64,000 nt of DNA from Notolepis coatsorum (taxonomy: Eukaryota > Chordata > Actinopteri > Aulopiformes > Paralepididae): positions 122,923,465 to 122,987,464 of the forward strand of contig OZ020592.1 of the NCBI GenBank assembly GCA_963971535.1. Reading direction: 5' to 3'. The translations under genes were made by a program, and so were the position numbers. Under the pieces are notes generated by a model, which saw only the letters and a program-made list of their open reading frames with translations, was not told the origin of the DNA and made no database searches. Shown one piece after another: positions 22,217 through 35,143 of this stretch (position 1 is the stretch's first letter; each line of letters starts with the position of its first letter).

Positions 22217-24325
22217 TCAAGTCAAGAGTTTTATTTGTCACGGCATACCAGTATACAATGAAATGCGGGTGGTCTTGCCCGCAACGATGTGCAATACAGT
22301 AGTACAACATATAATAGAATCCAATAGACAACATTGTGCAATAAACAGTTAACATAGTGGGACATCACAGTATTTGTACATAGTTATTTACAGAGCATGA
22401 AGGACATGCTAGGTCCCTATGTAGTGCAATACACTGTTACTATACTATTTTTAAAGTGACCTTTCTTTGTGGCCATAAGTGTGGGCGTGTGCAGCATGAG
22501 TGAGTGCTTTCTCATGTTAAATTGGCTGCTAGTGTGCGAGCGTGCACAGCGTGTGTGTCGTGTGTGTGCTAAAGTGTGCTTGTGTGTGTAGGTGTCAGTG
22601 TTCTGTGACCCTCAGTGTTCATTGTTCAAGGCTCTGATGGCCTGGGGGAAGAAGCTGAGCCGAAGCCTCTCTGTCCTAGTAGCTGGTGTTCGCAGGCGTC
22701 TGCCTGACCTCAGCAGCTGGAACAGGCTGTTATTGGGGTGGTTAGGGTCTTTCATTATTCTGCAGGCTCTGGATTTGCACCTCTTGTTGTATAGAACCTG
22801 CAGGGGAGGTAGTGCAATACCCGTGGTACGCTCGGCAGAGCGCACCACTCTCTGTAGGGCCTTCTTGTCCTGTGCCGTGCTGTGACCATACCAGGCAGTG
22901 ATGTTTCCAGTCAAGATGCTCTCTACAGCTCCGGAGTAGAAGGACTGGAGTATCTTCCCCGATACTCTGAACTTCCTTAACTGTCTCAGGTGGTAGAGGC
23001 GCTGCTTCGCCTTTTTTACAACTGTGTCTATGTGTGTTGACCATGTCAGGTCCTCTGAGATGTGGACCCCCAGGTACTTAAAGCTGCTCACCCTGTCCAC
23101 GGTGGCCCCGTTTATCCTCAGTGGTGTGTGTCTCCTGCTGTCCTCTCCTATAATCCACGATCAGCTCCTTGGTTTTACCAATGTTCAGGAGCAGGCTGTT
23201 GTCCTGGCACCAGCGTTCCAGTACCTCAACCTCCTCCCGGTAGGCCTTCTCGTCGTTGTCCGAGATCAGCCCCACCACCACTGTGTCGTCTGCGAACTTC
23301 ACTATGGAGTTGGAGCTGAACTTGGCCACACAGTCGTGTGTGTATAGTGAGTACAGCAGGGGGCTCAGAACACAGCCCTGGGGGGACCCGATGCTCAGGG
23401 TGATGGTGTTGGAGGTCTGACCCCCCACCTGACCGCCTGGGGTCTTTCACTCAGAAAGTCCAGTACCCAGGCGCTCAGAGCGGAGCTCAGACCTAGCTCG
23501 ATCAGCTTGTCCACCAGTCTGGTGGGGACTATGGTGTTGAACGCTGAGCTGTAGTCAATGAACAACAGTCTCACATAGCCCCCCTTCTGACGGTCCAGGT
23601 GGGAGAGGGTGCTGTGCAGTACTTGGGAGACCGCATCGTCAGTGGACCTGTTTGGCCTGTATGCAAATTGCATAGGGTCCATATCGCTGGGGAGGGAGGC
23701 ACAAATGTGATCCTTGACCAGCCTCTCGAAACATTTCATGGCCAGGTGAGTGCCACCGGTCTGTAGTCATTGAGACCTGCTGGGGAGGGTTTCTTTGGTA
23801 CTGGGATAATGGTAGACATCTTGAAGCAGGCAGGGACCACTGACTCCTTCAGGGATCGATTAAATATGGTGATGAACACAGGGGCTAGCTGGTTAGCACA
23901 GGACTTGAGTATGCGTCCTGTTATTCCATCTGGGCCAGCCGCCTTCCTGGTGTTCACCTGCATAAATGCTCTTCTCACACTGTGTACCGTCAATGAGAGA
24001 GCGTCCCCGCCCCCCCGCGGATGCCCCCCCCCCCCCTCCACAACAGCCGGCGCACCAGTGACGTCACTAGCCGTTGGGCTAGCAGTGCCACTGTTTGCAC
24101 CAAACCGCGCGTAGAAGGTGTTGAGCTGGTCCGCAAGGGAGGCGTCGTCGCTCCCCATTGAGGGGGCGCTGACTTTGTAGTCCGTTATCGTCCTCAGTCC
24201 CTGCCATAAGCCTCTTGTGTCATTCTGTGCCATTTGTGCCTCCATCTTGTCGGCATACGTCCTCTTAGCAAGTTTAACAGCCTTGCGCAGAGTGTATACT
24301 GTTGTCTTGTACTCTTCCATGTTTC
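22217..24325 (-). mobile_element. 5'-truncated L2-like LINE
   Basis: The 3' end is on the left, with a TTGAC-type repeat tail (CAAGTCAAGTCAAG on the plus strand), then a noncoding 3' UTR to about 22612. ORF2 follows up to 24320. The endonuclease is absent. The LTR element ends exactly at its tail. Confidence 0.82.
22612..24320 (-). pseudogene. L2-like LINE ORF2 reverse transcriptase, frameshifted
   Basis: Four minus-strand frames follow one another: 24320-23736 (pre-RT linker, RKAAGPDGITGRILK, VPVPKKPSPAGLNDYRPVAL-like), 23739-23395 ([31 protein letters not shown]), 23428-23078 (GSPQGCVLSPLLYSLYTHDC, FADDTVVVGL) and 23100-22612 (SFKYLGVHISEDLTW to SFFPQAIRALN). Both catalytic motifs, FxDYSSAFN and FADD, are present. 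Frame changes near 23740, 23420 and 23090 break the gene. It is the longest L2-like RT in the window and the best reference for the fragments at 1417 and 5483. Confidence 0.85.
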
Positions 24326-24806
24326 CTGACTCCTGAGGTACCGATTGATCTAGCGTGAATCGGTACGCAGCAGTACTGATGTCATTCGGTCGGTACCCTT
24401 AAGTAATGCATATTATGATACTATTTGATTGTGACTAAAGTGTAGGTTATAATCAATAAACGAATGCGTTACGAGCAACGTCACATAATTGTTGGCCCTA
24501 CCCATTCGAAATGCGTTCCGCCGCCCATGCGCTGGGCCCTATGTGTGCACAGGCCCGCGTTCTTGCAGTTGTAAGCTATGCATTTCACTCCTATAGCAGC
24601 AAGCCATGATGATTGCAGACATCCAGGAATCAATTAGCTTGATACTATCTGACATGATCCAATCGTAGGCTACTTACTTTTCAACTGCAAAAGCATGAAG
24701 GACATCAGCTGTCCTGAAGCAGCTTAATACATAATGAACTGTTTCAATTTCAAATCGATCTGGGTGGAGAGGGAGTGGAATCTGCCAGAGACAACTTGTG
24801 AGGTGT
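24326..24806. other. Noncoding stretch with GGTACCGATT motifs
   Basis: The first 75 bases carry GGTACCGATT and GGTCGGTACC in opposite orientation, resembling the fragment at 10595-10945. The remainder is unique-looking DNA without a gene. Confidence 0.35.

Positions 24807-24872
<66 letters not shown>
24807..24872. repeat. (TCAA)n microsatellite
   Basis: About 16 perfect tandem copies of the tetranucleotide. Confidence 0.96.
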
Positions 24873-25627
24873 TCTCAACGTCGAGTTTAAAAGGCAAAAT
24901 GATTCACACTAGCTGGAGAGAAATCTGTGGAGAGGTTTGGATGTCTTGTCATAATGTGACTCAGATCTTATTTCTTCATGTTTTTTCATAACCTTGTGAA
25001 CAAAGAAAATATATATATATATATATATAAAAAATACATGAATAATGGGATCTGAGCAATACATATTAAACTCCAAAATGGTTGTGAAGGTTGCGGCAAA
25101 CCTGCCGAGCAGACTGTGATTGGCTGCTGGGCCAGGCCATGTACGTGTTCCTTTCCTTTGATCATCTCAGGAGCTCGGTCAGAGCATAGATATAATTATA
25201 AAGACTAGATGACTCACCCGCACTGCTGGCCAACGGAGACCGACGTTGCCACATGGTGGCCATCTTGCTACAGGGTAGCACGCCCACTCATAACATGAAT
25301 GTCTAGTGCATGTACCATTGAAATAACCATAGCTTGCTCAATGTTCAACCGTTCAGTTTGTTAAAAACGTCAGAGATGTAGTTATCATACTGCATACTTA
25401 TAATGGACTTTCATATGAATTTTTTTTTTTAATAAAAAATCTTCCAAGCTAGAATCATAGCAACGTTTGTAATAAACCAAACCGTTTGTAAATCCGTCAA
25501 GATTTCAGCGAGTTAAGAGTATTTTTGTTTGTGTAGATCATCACCTTAAAGCAGTAGTCCACTCAAGCAACATGGCCGCCGGTGAACTACGCGGGAGACT
25601 CCGCCTTGAGCCATCTAGTCTTTATAT

Positions 25628-26421
25628 TAGGGATGTTCGATATTGGCTTTTTTACCGATATCCGATATACCGATATTGTCCACCTCTTAATTTCCGATAC
25701 CGATATCAACCGATACCGATATTTGCGGGGTTTCCCCCCCAAAAAAAAGGAATCATTTCAGGTAATTAAACTTTACATATCTCTTGTCGTGGAATTAACA
25801 CAACATTATGCATACTTTTCACAATAAATAAAATAAGTGGCGCAGTCGGCAAGGCGCTCGCCACTAACGCAGGAGATGCTGGGTTCAAGCCCACCTCTCG
25901 GCATTGCTACCAGCTTGGCTGGTCGTTCATACTAACACAATTGGCAGTGTTAGGGGTGGGAAAGCTGGTGGGTGGGGATTGGACGTTGTGGACAGTGACT
26001 CCTACAGGTCGGTTGGTGCGCCTGTACAGCAGAATCAGGAAGTAACGGGGGCAGCGTGAGCCTCCCACGCGTTACTCCTCGCCACTGAGAGATCGCGCTG
26101 TACAGGTGAAAAGATGCGACAGCTGCCTCCTCGTGTACCACCAGTGGGAGGCATAGTCTAGCAACGTTCGAGACAGGGGAGGGGAGAATTGAAGGGAGAA
26201 TAGGCAAGGCGAAATTGGGATGGGAGAAAAATTGAAAAAATAAGGAGAAAAAGTGGATCAAAATTTTTTATTTGTTCTTACTTGCTTGCCTGGGTAAATA
26301 AAGGTTAAATAAAAATTATTATTATATATTTTTTTACCGATACCGATAATTTCCCGATATTACATTTTAATGCCAATATCGGTCGATAATATCGGTAGGC
26401 CGATAATATCGGACATCCCTA
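25628..26421. mobile_element. hAT-type non-autonomous element
   Basis: The ends are TAGGGATGTTCGATATTGGC and its imperfect inverted copy ...GATAATATCGGACATCCCTA. A perfect 8-base duplication CTTTATAT (25620-25627 and 26422-26429) flanks it. Both subterminal regions are packed with CCGATA/TATCGG motifs, likely transposase-binding repeats. A tRNA-type SINE is nested inside. Confidence 0.85.
25837..26310 (+). mobile_element. tRNA-derived SINE, copy 1
   Basis: The head reads GTGGCGCAGTCGGCAAGGCG (A-box) and GGGTTCAAGCCC (B-box), a tRNA-like internal pol III promoter. The body (ACACAATTGGCAGTGTTAG, CGCGTTACTCC, AATTGGGATGGGAG) matches copy 2 at 26804. The tail is A/T-rich and its end is uncertain. 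Confidence 0.8.
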
Positions 26422-26803
26422 CTTTATATATATCTATGGGTCAGAGTGTTCCATCATCAATCGTAATTAACTACATCACAAACCTGGACCAAAATCTAAG
26501 ACAGACTGGGGAAGTCTGAAAATATTGCCATTTGTATAACACAACGCGGCACAGCCACCTAGTGGTCCGGTGGTGTACTGCAACGAGCGTGTTGAACTGA
26601 CGTGGAAGTCGGTCTTGCTCCCACGCGCAAAGTATCGATGGCAGCTATCTGTAGATATCTGGGTCTGACGCAGCAATGCGCTGCGTCTTGGCGGCTCCAG
26701 ATGTCTTGATATCATCCCCCCAGCTGCACGTCACGTTCATTTCAATTCTTCACATTCTTTCAAACTACCGCAATGTATACAATCAAATTGAAGCTTAGAA
26801 TCA

Positions 26804-27250
26804 GGGCGGCTGGGTAGCGCAGTGGAGAATGCACTCGCCTACCACCGCAGAGACTCTGGGTTCAAATCCAGCTGGCAGCGGTACCTCCGGCTTGGTCAGT
26901 CGTCCCTACTAACACAATTGGCAGTGTTAGCGGGTGGGAAGCCGGTAGGGTATGTGTCCTGGTTGTTATAAACTGCGGTTCCTACTGGTCGGTCGGGGCG
27001 CTTGTTCAGCAGGGAGGGGATCTGGGGGAAATAGCGTGAACCTCCGCACGCGTTACATTCCCCCAGTGAGACTCCTTGCTGTCAGGTGAAAAGAAGCGTC
27101 TGGCTGACTCCACACATGTATCGGAGGTGGTAGTTCTACACCCTCCCTAGGCCGACAGTGGGGCAATGCGCGCAACGACCAGGAAGGGAATTGGCATAAC
27201 GACTAAATTGGGATGGGAGCAAAAATACAGAAGAAGTGAGAAAAAAAAAT
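26804..27250 (+). mobile_element. tRNA-derived SINE, copy 2
   Basis: It starts GGGCGGCTGGGTAGCGCAG and has the B-box GGGTTCAAATCC. It shares the full body order of copy 1 and ends in an A-rich run (GAGAAAAAAAAATT). Divergence from copy 1 indicates an older or different subfamily. Confidence 0.8.
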
Positions 27251-28079
27251 TATTAATAAACAATTTTTTAAAATAATCTGTAGTTCCTAGTTGGATGTGT
27301 TCATTTCCTTTATTAAAATAATAATAATTATTATAATGATAATAATAAAAAAAATATGATAAAAAGTCATTCCATTTAGTACACACCATTGCAAGGTTAT
27401 TTGCTAGATTCTGTGGACCTCTCCTCAGCAGCATCCAGCAGAGAGTCGCAGCTGGAAGCCTCATCTGACAGGTGGATTTCTTTCAAACCCTCATGAACAA
27501 TACATCACAATGAAGCTTTGATGAAGGTTAATGGCCTCCCAAATGGCCCCCGACTGACGCGCAAGAATTTAATAATAATAAAGTTCATAAGAATAATATT
27601 ATTAAAGAAATAACACTCAAGGCTGCAACCCACTATTTCCCCCCCAATAGGTTCTCTCTCCCGCTGTCTCAACCTGCTCTCTGCAGTAGGCACTGCATGC
27701 AGGCCCGGCGGGAGCTGTCCGTGGTGCTGAAAGAGATCACCACATCTCTGCCAAACTTCTCTGGAAACTTAACAAAAGACTTTTTAAGAAGTCTTTATTC
27801 GGCATGCAGTGACACACACATGAGATGGGCGGCACACACAGGAACACACACACATGCAATTTTTCTTTGTTGGGTTGCCGATGCGATTGAGTCTCTGCAC
27901 TTGACCCATCCCGTGGTCTTTCCCCCCAAAGGCAGCCGGGAGCAGATAGGGGCTGCGGCGTGGGAGCGCGCCCCGGGGACCAATCCAAGTGCTCCTGTCT
28001 GTCTTCGTCATGGACGCGACAGCGTTAGCGATCTGTTGTGCATGTTTTTCCATTGGGTTTATCTTATCGGGAGGGGAAA
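27251..28079. other. Noncoding stretch with possible exon-like sequence
   Basis: A/T-rich to about 27600. A good 3' splice-like pyrimidine tract ends CTCTCTGCAG at about 27686, followed by an open frame (QARRELSVVLKEITTSLPNF). No donor site follows and no family was recognised, so it is not called as a gene. 27790-28000 is repeat-like. Confidence 0.35.
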
Positions 28080-28250
28080 CCCTTGAGAGCACGGGGAGAG
28101 AACATGCAAACTCCACACAGAAAGGCCAGGGAGATACCCCACCTGGGTACCTGGCAACGCGGAAACCTGGTCCCCATGTGGGAATCGAACCCTGGACCTT
28201 CTAGCTGTGAGGCAGCAGTGTTAACCACTACACCACCACGCTTGGTAAGA
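28080..28250 (-). mobile_element. tRNA-derived SINE (minus strand)
   Basis: On the minus strand it begins CAAGCGTGGTGGTGTAGTGG, TTAACACTGCTGCC (A-box region), then GGGTTCGATTCCC (B-box). TGTGTGGAGTTTGCATGTTC follows, a signature of a widespread teleost SINE family. The 3' end is truncated or unclear. Confidence 0.75.
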
Positions 28251-28689
28251 AACTTGTACCAGCAGCAGTAGTTTCAGACACTTTTCATTCCCAAGCAAAA
28301 TCATGGCATTGCTTTTGTCGTTAATTTAATAGTTATTGTGCCCTCAGGCCTCTCCAGCTTATGGCTGTGTGTTTGTGTATGGGGTGTATATTAAAAAGGA
28401 TTAAAACCTCATAACTTTGTTTTCCGCTTTAACCACTTTATGATTATTATTATTAGGTCATGTTAACGACACAGTTATTGCTAAATGTTGTTGTCTTTTT
28501 TGTATGTACTTTTTTTAAGATTCTGATGTGACGAAGATTGACTTAAAAATGTTATATGGCTTAATTTACTGTATCTCATGTAAGGTATCTTAATGTACAG
28601 TAAGGTTCTTTTCCCAGATATTTATCTATTTATTTTACCATGTCAGATATGGATTTGCTTTTTCCACTCATGGCCATTCCAATATTGTC

Positions 28690-28855
28690 TGCACTGTTCT
28701 TTCAGCACCACAATTGCACTCCCTCCCTCTCCCATCTGGAAAGCAGCACTGTTATCATGTCTGCGCCGTTCTTTCAGCACCACAACTAGACTCCCTCCCT
28801 CTCCCATCTGGAAAGCAGCACTGTTAGCATGTATGTGCTGTTCTTTCAGCACCAG
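28690..28855. repeat. 72-bp tandem duplication
   Basis: A unit containing CTTTCAGCACCACAA and TCCCATCTGGAAAGCAGCAC recurs with a 72-base period, about 2.3 copies. Confidence 0.8.
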
Positions 28856-29006
28856 GAATGGCACTGGTATTTTTAAAGCTATTTTACACACAAACATGTT
28901 TTTTCTTAACTTTTGATTTGGTGGGCAAGACATACATGTAGTTGGGCTGAGCCCACCGCTGCCCATAGCCTGTCTTGTCCTGTCTGTCTGTCTCTGTCAT
29001 TGTCTC

Positions 29007-29208
29007 TCTCTCTGTCATTGTCTCTCTCTCTCTCTCTCTCCCTCTCTCTCTCTCCCTCCTCCCCAGTGCAGTGTCCTCACAGGAACCCTCACCCCGAGGT
29101 GAGCAGGATCGAGGAGTGAGTTGTTCCTCTCAATGACTCACTCCAATCCCTTGATCCAAGGTGAGTGCTCTCAGTCTGCCGCGGAGGGCAAGGGCAGAGA
29201 GGGAGTCT

Positions 29209-29300
<92 letters not shown>

Positions 29301-29464
29301 TCTCTCCTCCCTCTGCTTTCCTACTTTTTCTCTCTATCTCTCTATCTCTCGCTCTCCCTCTCTCTGTCTTTCCTTCTTTTTCTCTCTAACTCTGTCTTTC
29401 CTTCTTTTTCTCTCTCTTTATCTCTCTATCTCTCTCTCTGTCTTTCCTTCTTTTTCTCTCTATC
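29007..29464. repeat. (TC)n microsatellite cluster
   Basis: TC runs at about 29007-29057 and 29213-29296, then degenerate TCTCTATCTC and CTTTCCTTCTTTTTCTC blocks to 29464. The two runs are separated by about 155 bases of ordinary sequence. Confidence 0.92.
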
Positions 29465-29524
29465 TATCTATTTGATTAAATCGCATTGTGCTGCCCTCAC
29501 TATATGTTCCAGTTATATAAATTG

Positions 29525-30359
29525 ACAGCCAGATAAACGCCCTCTTGACACCACGACTCTGAAGACACTTGAATCCTTGTCCACAGGTTTAATGATGTTG
29601 CAAGGAAGGGTAAAACTGAAACATACAAACATTTACATAATCAATAATATGCTTGCTTTATGAAACATACAAAATGTACATAATCAATATTACAAACAAA
29701 ATTTCCCTTATCTTCAATACGAACTAAATCCCATATTTTACTATGTCTTACAAGTTATTTATCGAATACGTATTTTAACCTAATTGTAACATATTGCATC
29801 CTTTTTAATATGTACAATAGCCTATCAAATGTACATGCATTTATGTTTAGTTTTTATTCTGGAATGGACTAATGACAGTGTGGGACTAATGACATCATCA
29901 GTAATACTACTCAACAGACCTAATTACACAAAAAGTTTTCATATTTTCCTAAATAATGATCTGCAATCATACATAGCACTGTGAAGAACAAAAACATACC
30001 CAAGATGCTACCACAGGGCATAAGATGTCGGTAGATGTCACTGGATTAGCTCAGAAGAACAATAAGACGTATTTATCCATGAGATTAATTTCACTTCCTG
30101 ATTCTCTGTGAGATTCATTCACTTCCTGTTTACCGAACGCTACCTGTCACTGAAATTACCTCACTTCCTGTTACATCCTGTGATTCTTAAAGTGACCATG
30201 ACAAAAATGCAGAAACACAATATATTACTTAGAAAAATGATAAACAAGACTTCTACTTGAACTTAAAGTAGACTAGTTAACTTAGTTGTAACAAAACACG
30301 CATCCTTTTTTTTGAAGTTATATAATTGCACAGGCTGACATTGCACTAATCGCGCAGCA
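29525..30359. other. Noncoding stretch, nothing recognised
   Basis: A/T-rich, without frames above 60 codons, repeats or splice-site pairs that I can support. Confidence 0.5.
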
Positions 30360-30935
30360 CTAATATCCGTCTACCTTTGCCAAGTGCCATCGCCTGGGCG
30401 TGGCTGCTAGCACCTCTTCTGGGGGAACGGGTATGCTAAGTATCGCTACATCGCAGGCAAAGCGAACCCTGTTCTGAGCCAGCGGGGGTGTCCCGACCAG
30501 GGAGATGTCATATGTCCTCGTCAGATGGCTTAGCCGTGGGCAGGCCATCCGAGCAGCCTCCTTCCTTTCACGCCTGACCTTACCTTCTTGCATGATCGGC
30601 CTTGTTTGGGCTCCATCTGGCGCCTGACACAAAGGGTGGCGATACACAAGCGTCTGACGGTACCGCTAGACAAGGGGTGCATAGAGTTTGTGCGGTAGGG
30701 TTGTGCACACACTTTGAGTGGGTTTGAGCCCTCTGGTGCCAGTGACGTCTCGTTCGAATGCCAGGGACATACGGACCCTCGGGAGTGCTTTGACATGTCC
30801 ACACTTGTCTGTCCTGTCTCCTGTATGTACCTATGGGATATGCAACTTGGTGGAGAGATGGTCTCAATGCGATAGAGAACGTTGTAACCTCAGTTCTCTG
30901 AGTGAAGAGAAGAGACTATCTCTCCACGTCGAGAA
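30360..30935 (-). repeat. Possible DIRS-type terminal fragment
   Basis: The right edge contains GTAACCTCAGTTCTCTGAGT + GAAGAGAAGAGACTATCTCTCC. Its inverted, diverged counterpart (GATAATCTCTTCACTCAG, AGAACCAAGG) lies at 34600-34640. The G/C-rich body has short minus-strand frames without recognised domains. The style resembles ends of DIRS-type elements, but no internal complementary region was found here. Confidence 0.35.
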
Positions 30936-30983
30936 CGCTTTGAAACCCGTTTACAATCTACGTCAACCAGTGAGTCCATGCCT

Positions 30984-31012
30984 TGATGATGATGATGATG
31001 ATGATGACGACG
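30984..31012. repeat. (GAT)n microsatellite
   Basis: About eight GAT units ending in GACGAC, with an aspartate-repeat reading in one frame. Confidence 0.9.
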
Positions 31013-31129
31013 AAGACTTTATTTCATTCCTATAATGGATGATTGGATTGATATTATTTATGATATTTTTAAGATGGAAAGAATAACTTTTTCTTTTAGA
31101 CTGCAACAGGACACGTTTTGGAAGAAATG

Positions 31130-31860
31130 GGAAAGATGGATAATAATCAACTTTATTTGTATAGCACTTTTCATACAGAAGTTGCAGTTCAAAGTACTTC
31201 ACAACAGTAAAAAATACAGGCATAAGCGAGCATAAAAAAGATAGAGAGGTAGCAAGGTAAGGTAAATCACAGTGTTTCACATTAGGATCTAGCATCCCAA
31301 TAGGCCTTTCTGTTTACAGTTTCATTCAGTAATACAAATAATACAAATAGAATAGACAGAGTAAAAACAAAGTGCGGTTGGATTCAGTTTAAAAATAGGC
31401 AAACAATTATAAAATAGAACGGACATACAACAGGGTATTTAACATACAACAGAGCAGTGCATCAGTAAGAAGTAAAAAGTGTGATAAAATAGTTCAATTT
31501 TGAATTACAACAGAGCAGTGCTCTTAAAATTACAGTGCATAGAACCGACACATGAATTTGATAGGAAGTGTAGGTAGGGTAAGAATAGTGCAGGTGAAGT
31601 ACAATTTATGTCAGGATATCCCTCATGTTTCATTGAAATGCCTGAGCAAAGAGAGGTTTTAAGCTGTCTTTTGTAGATGTCTAGCGAGTTGGCTTCCCTG
31701 ATGTTTTGGGGCAGTTTGTTCCATAGTTTTGGGGCATAGTTGATAAAGGCTGCATTACCGATCCTCTTTTGACTGTTTCTGGGAGCCTCTAGTAGTCCAG
31801 CAGCTGATGATCGCAGTGTTCTTGCTGGCCTGTAATTTACATTACACCGGTACGCTCTTC
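31130..31860 (-). mobile_element. LINE 3' end (ORF2 C-terminus plus tail)
   Basis: On the minus strand, about 31830-31645 encodes SAAGLLEAPRNSQKRIGNAA followed by FINYAPKLWNKLP and NIREANSLDIYKRQLKTSL. The LWNxLPxxIR...F/YKxxLKT pattern is the usual extreme C-terminus of many animal LINE ORF2 proteins. The left end reads CTGTATGAAAAGTGCTATAC, AAATAAAG, a typical LINE 3' tail. Confidence 0.65.
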
Positions 31861-32189
31861 ATTTGTTTAATGTGTATAGCTGCGTCCTTTCGGGTAAATT
31901 TTTAAGTGAACCTCGTGTAAAGGGAGTTGAGTGTCGGGAAGACGCACCCCAACATAATATTTTGTTATTTTTGGTTATGGTTTTTGTTTGTCTAGAAAAA
32001 AAGAAGTATAGGATATTATATTGACTGTATTGGTCCTCATGTGTGTACTTGTACTTCTGCACTTTAACACATAGTTATTAACAATGGATGCAAATTGTAC
32101 TACAGAAGTCTGGGATAAATTAATGTGAAGTCATGACATTGTTTGTATGGACCCTGGAGAAAATTGATAAAAAGATTAAAAAAAAAAGA
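31861..32189. other. Noncoding stretch, nothing recognised
   Basis: A/T-rich with only short frames. Confidence 0.45.
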
Positions 32190-33177
32190 TAAAAAATAAT
32201 ACTTTATTTCAGACTCAAGGTCCATATTACACATATAAAAAAAACAACAACAAGAATACAATAACAAAAGAAACAAGGCCAACAACATAGATTAAGATAC
32301 ATAAAGGCATCGATTCCATGTTTCCACAAATCAGAGGAGTACCTTGTATCACTTTGTTTGACATCACTAATGGCACCTATTATCCAGTTTTTTTACTCTA
32401 TCACTCTAATAATCGACACATACATTTAAACGTCAAGTTCTTCAGCAGAGCATGGAAGGTGGGGACATTTTTTGTCACAAACAAAATGGCTTGCACTAGT
32501 CCGTCTTGGGGGCTTAAGGAGGATCCTAAATGCATCATGCTACCTGCAGTTTTTTTAATTTTTGCTGTGCTATAATTACTGTACACCAGAGGTGTGCAGT
32601 ATAAAATGGAGTACAATATTCTCTGAACAGGCTTATTTTCACATTGTCTGTACACTTTTTTCGTGCCAGCATATTGGCCTGTGCATACAGTCTGCAGCAC
32701 TGGCGCTGCACATCAGCATCATCACGCATGTCATCAGTGATATTGTGACCCAAATATCGCACACTCTTCACCACATCTAGAGCGCAGTCAGACATATCAT
32801 GATATCATGTTGTATACCATACACAGATCAGACTTTAAGCAGTTGCTGTAAACCAGCACTATAGGGGCCCAGTATGACTAAATCATCAGCATAGATCAGG
32901 TGATTGATAAGACTCTCCCCCACCATGTATCCAGTCTTACATTCCCTTAGTTTAGTGGAGAGGTCATCCATATATACATTGAACAGGAAGGGAGACAAAA
33001 TCCTGCCATGTCTTACTCCGTTACCCACATTAAAATGAGCTGACATCGAGTTACCTCATTTAACTTGTATAAGCTGATGGGCATACCAGAACGCTAAAAT
33101 CCTAACTATAACCTTAGGAACCCCTCTTTGGGACAGTTTATGGAACAGTATGTTATGGTTTATTCTATCGAATGCCT
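32190..33177 (-). pseudogene. Non-LTR retrotransposon RT fragment
   Basis: Minus-strand frames from about 33177 downwards encode AFDRINHNILFHKLSQRGVP, then GVRHGRILSPFLFNVYMDDL, NHLIYADDLVILGP (an intact YADD box) and, after a frame break, SVRYLGHNITDDMRDDADVQ and ARKKCTDNVKISLFREYC. The order matches the RT palm and thumb of a LINE different from the L2-like and Tx1 copies here. The usual RQGGILSP box is damaged to RHGRILSP. An AATAAAG tail lies near 32195. The 5' side was cut by the palindromic MITE. Confidence 0.75.
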
Positions 33178-33403
33178 TAAAGGAACACGGCAACATTTTG
33201 GTAAATTAGCTTACCGTCTTCTCCAGAGAGAGACAATAAGATAGATACCAGTTTTCTCTCTGTGCGTTCAGTAGAAAGCTATCTGGCTGCAAGTTAGCCT
33301 AGCTTAGCACAATGAATGGAAGTGGACATGGCCGGTTAGCCTTTGGGAGAGGTGTTAGTTGGACAATAACGTGCAGCCAGATAGCTTTCTACTGAATGCA
33401 CAG

Positions 33404-34407
<1,004 letters not shown>

Positions 34408-34501
34408 ATGCACAGAGAGGAAACTGGTATCTATCTTCTTGTCTCTCTCTGGAGAAGACCATAAGCAAATTTCCCAAAATGTTCGCGTGTTCCTTTAAGG
34501 C

Positions 34502-34958
34502 CCCGTGCTTGGGCCACATAATGGTGTGTCTTAAAGAGATATCCACATCAACCGGCCCTGTGGAGTCGGTCCCTGTACAATGGAACATGTAACTGGGTGG
34601 GGAGATAATCTCTTCACTCAGAGAACCAAGGTTACAATGTAACCGAACGATGATGGCTATTACTGTATGTGGAATACATGCTGTGTATGGAATATCAGCC
34701 TTTCTCAAACACAGCCTCTTTTCATCATCATCATGATCTTTGTTTTACGTCCCTATTTTCCTACTACAGTGAGGTTGGACGGGGCGATGACTCCACGCCA
34801 CTGGGCACGGTTTTGTGCCATGTCTTCCATTTGCAGTGGTTGTAGTGTCATCGTTTTTGGTTTGTGGCTAGTTTTATACCTTGGATGCCCTTCCTTACAG
34901 GTAACCCCATTGTCGGTGAGGACCTAGCCTTTGCGTATTCCTACACACACAAGGCAAG
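34502..34958. other. Noncoding stretch with an inverted DIRS-like end motif
   Basis: 34590-34650 is the inverted, diverged counterpart of 30880-30935. The rest has no gene. The first base of the DIRS-type element follows. Confidence 0.4.
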
Positions 34959-34980
34959 TTCTGTATCGTATGGCTCTCGC

Positions 34981-35143
34981 TCAGCGTCACTCATGCACTG
35001 TCCTCGCACGTGCACGCGCACTGAATAAAAGACCACAATGTACCTTTATATCCCAATATTTGTCTGACCACACCCCTATCAGCTTCCCATATAAGCAGGG
35101 GTGGGGCCACCCCCTCGCCTCCTTTCTCGCTTCACCACAAGGA
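34981..35143 (+). repeat. Left inverted terminal repeat of the DIRS-type element
   Basis: Contains CACTGTCCTCGCACGTGCAC, TTTATATCCCAATATTTGTC and CCACCCCCTCGCCTCCTT, all found inverted at 39949-40112. Confidence 0.8.

Larger units (their letters stand above)
25185..26438. mobile_element. MITE with inverted termini, split by a hAT
   Basis: The left terminus CATAGATATA...AAAGACTAGATG matches the reverse complement of the right terminus CATCTAGTCTTTATATATAT...CTATG. The next bases (GGCTC/GACTC) also agree. The 8-bp-flanked hAT at 25628-26421 sits just inside the right terminus. Without the hAT the MITE is about 450 bp. Confidence 0.6.

Noticed and set aside
27687-27780. Possible exon after CTCTCTGCAG
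   Set aside because: The frame looks protein-like, but no donor site follows before repeat sequence starts, and no family was recognised.
29067-29098. Possible 32-base exon between CCCCAG and GTGAGC
   Set aside because: It lies at the edge of a TC microsatellite that mimics a polypyrimidine tract. No partner exon in phase could be found.
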